This document shows positions 5,538 through 5,562 of a stretch of 5,562 nt of DNA, one piece after another. A program made the translations under genes and the position numbers. Source of the DNA: Desulfuromonadaceae bacterium (GTDB taxonomy: Bacteria; Desulfobacterota; Desulfuromonadia; Desulfuromonadales; Geopsychrobacteraceae); assembly GCA_030639985.1 (NCBI GenBank), contig DAOWKG010000300.1, positions 1 to 5,562 of the forward strand, in the 5' to 3' direction. The notes below the pieces were generated by a model that was not told the origin of the DNA, did no database searches, and was given only the letters and a program-made list of their open reading frames with translations. Each line of letters opens with the position of its first letter. Within the stretch, counting starts at the first letter, position 1.

Positions 5538-5562
5538 GAACGATACTTATCGGGAGTCAACC

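Noticed and set aside
5541..5552. Short palindrome CGATA-CT-TATCG upstream of the cupin
   Set aside because: Arms of five bases are easily due to chance, and too little of the upstream region is in the window to judge it as an operator.
5525..5560. N-terminal extension of the cupin to the TTG at 5558-5560
   Set aside because: The added residues do not match the family and the AGGAG ribosome site lies inside the extension, so ATG 5522-5524 is preferred.

Overview
This 5.6-kb window is an ordinary-looking, gene-dense piece of bacterial chromosome. It has moderate base composition (slightly below half G+C by eye) and no sign of a prophage, integron, CRISPR array or toxin-antitoxin locus. The gene set suggests a proteobacterium-like, probably anaerobic Gram-negative organism: a CyuA-type Fe-S cysteine desulfidase, a DUF6172 protein, a YehS/DUF1456 protein, a SulP transporter, GreB and a SlyD-like FKBP. 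The Cys/His insert in the FKBP and the intergenic repeat text downstream of the SulP gene remind me of Desulfuromonadota (Geobacter/Pelobacter relatives). That placement is an impression from memory, not a computed result.

Layout, left to right. (1) Bases 1-828, + strand: the C-terminal two-thirds of a UPF0597/CyuA L-cysteine desulfidase, cut by the window start. A strong hairpin at 835-867 lies between it and the convergent minus-strand genes and can stop both. (2) Bases 914-1809, minus strand: a two-gene unit, a DUF6172 protein followed by a YehS-like DUF1456 protein. (3) Bases 1810-2017: a noncoding spacer that is mostly one 162-bp stretch bounded by imperfect 21-bp inverted repeats. (4) Bases 2018-3556, minus strand: a complete SulP anion transporter with a C-terminal STAS domain. 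(5) Bases 3557-3878: a 322-bp spacer with a TATAAT box for the SulP gene, small inverted repeats, and a perfect 13-bp-stem bidirectional terminator. (6) Bases 3879-5524, minus strand: a compact likely operon in the order cupin, greB, a 68-aa unknown protein, and a SlyD-like FKBP, ending at that terminator.

The last operon pairs transcript-cleavage rescue of RNA polymerase (GreB) with a folding helper (the FKBP), a small metal-binding cupin and an uncharacterised 68-residue protein, which fits a housekeeping or stress role. CyuA degrades cysteine to pyruvate, ammonia and sulfide. SulP may move sulfate, bicarbonate or a dicarboxylate. Nothing in the sequence ties these two together beyond proximity. 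I found no convincing evidence of a new multi-gene system. The points most worth a second look are the 162-bp inverted-repeat element, the 68-aa protein, the Cys/His insert in the FKBP, the likely GTG start of the yehS-like gene, and the 3557-3812 spacer.
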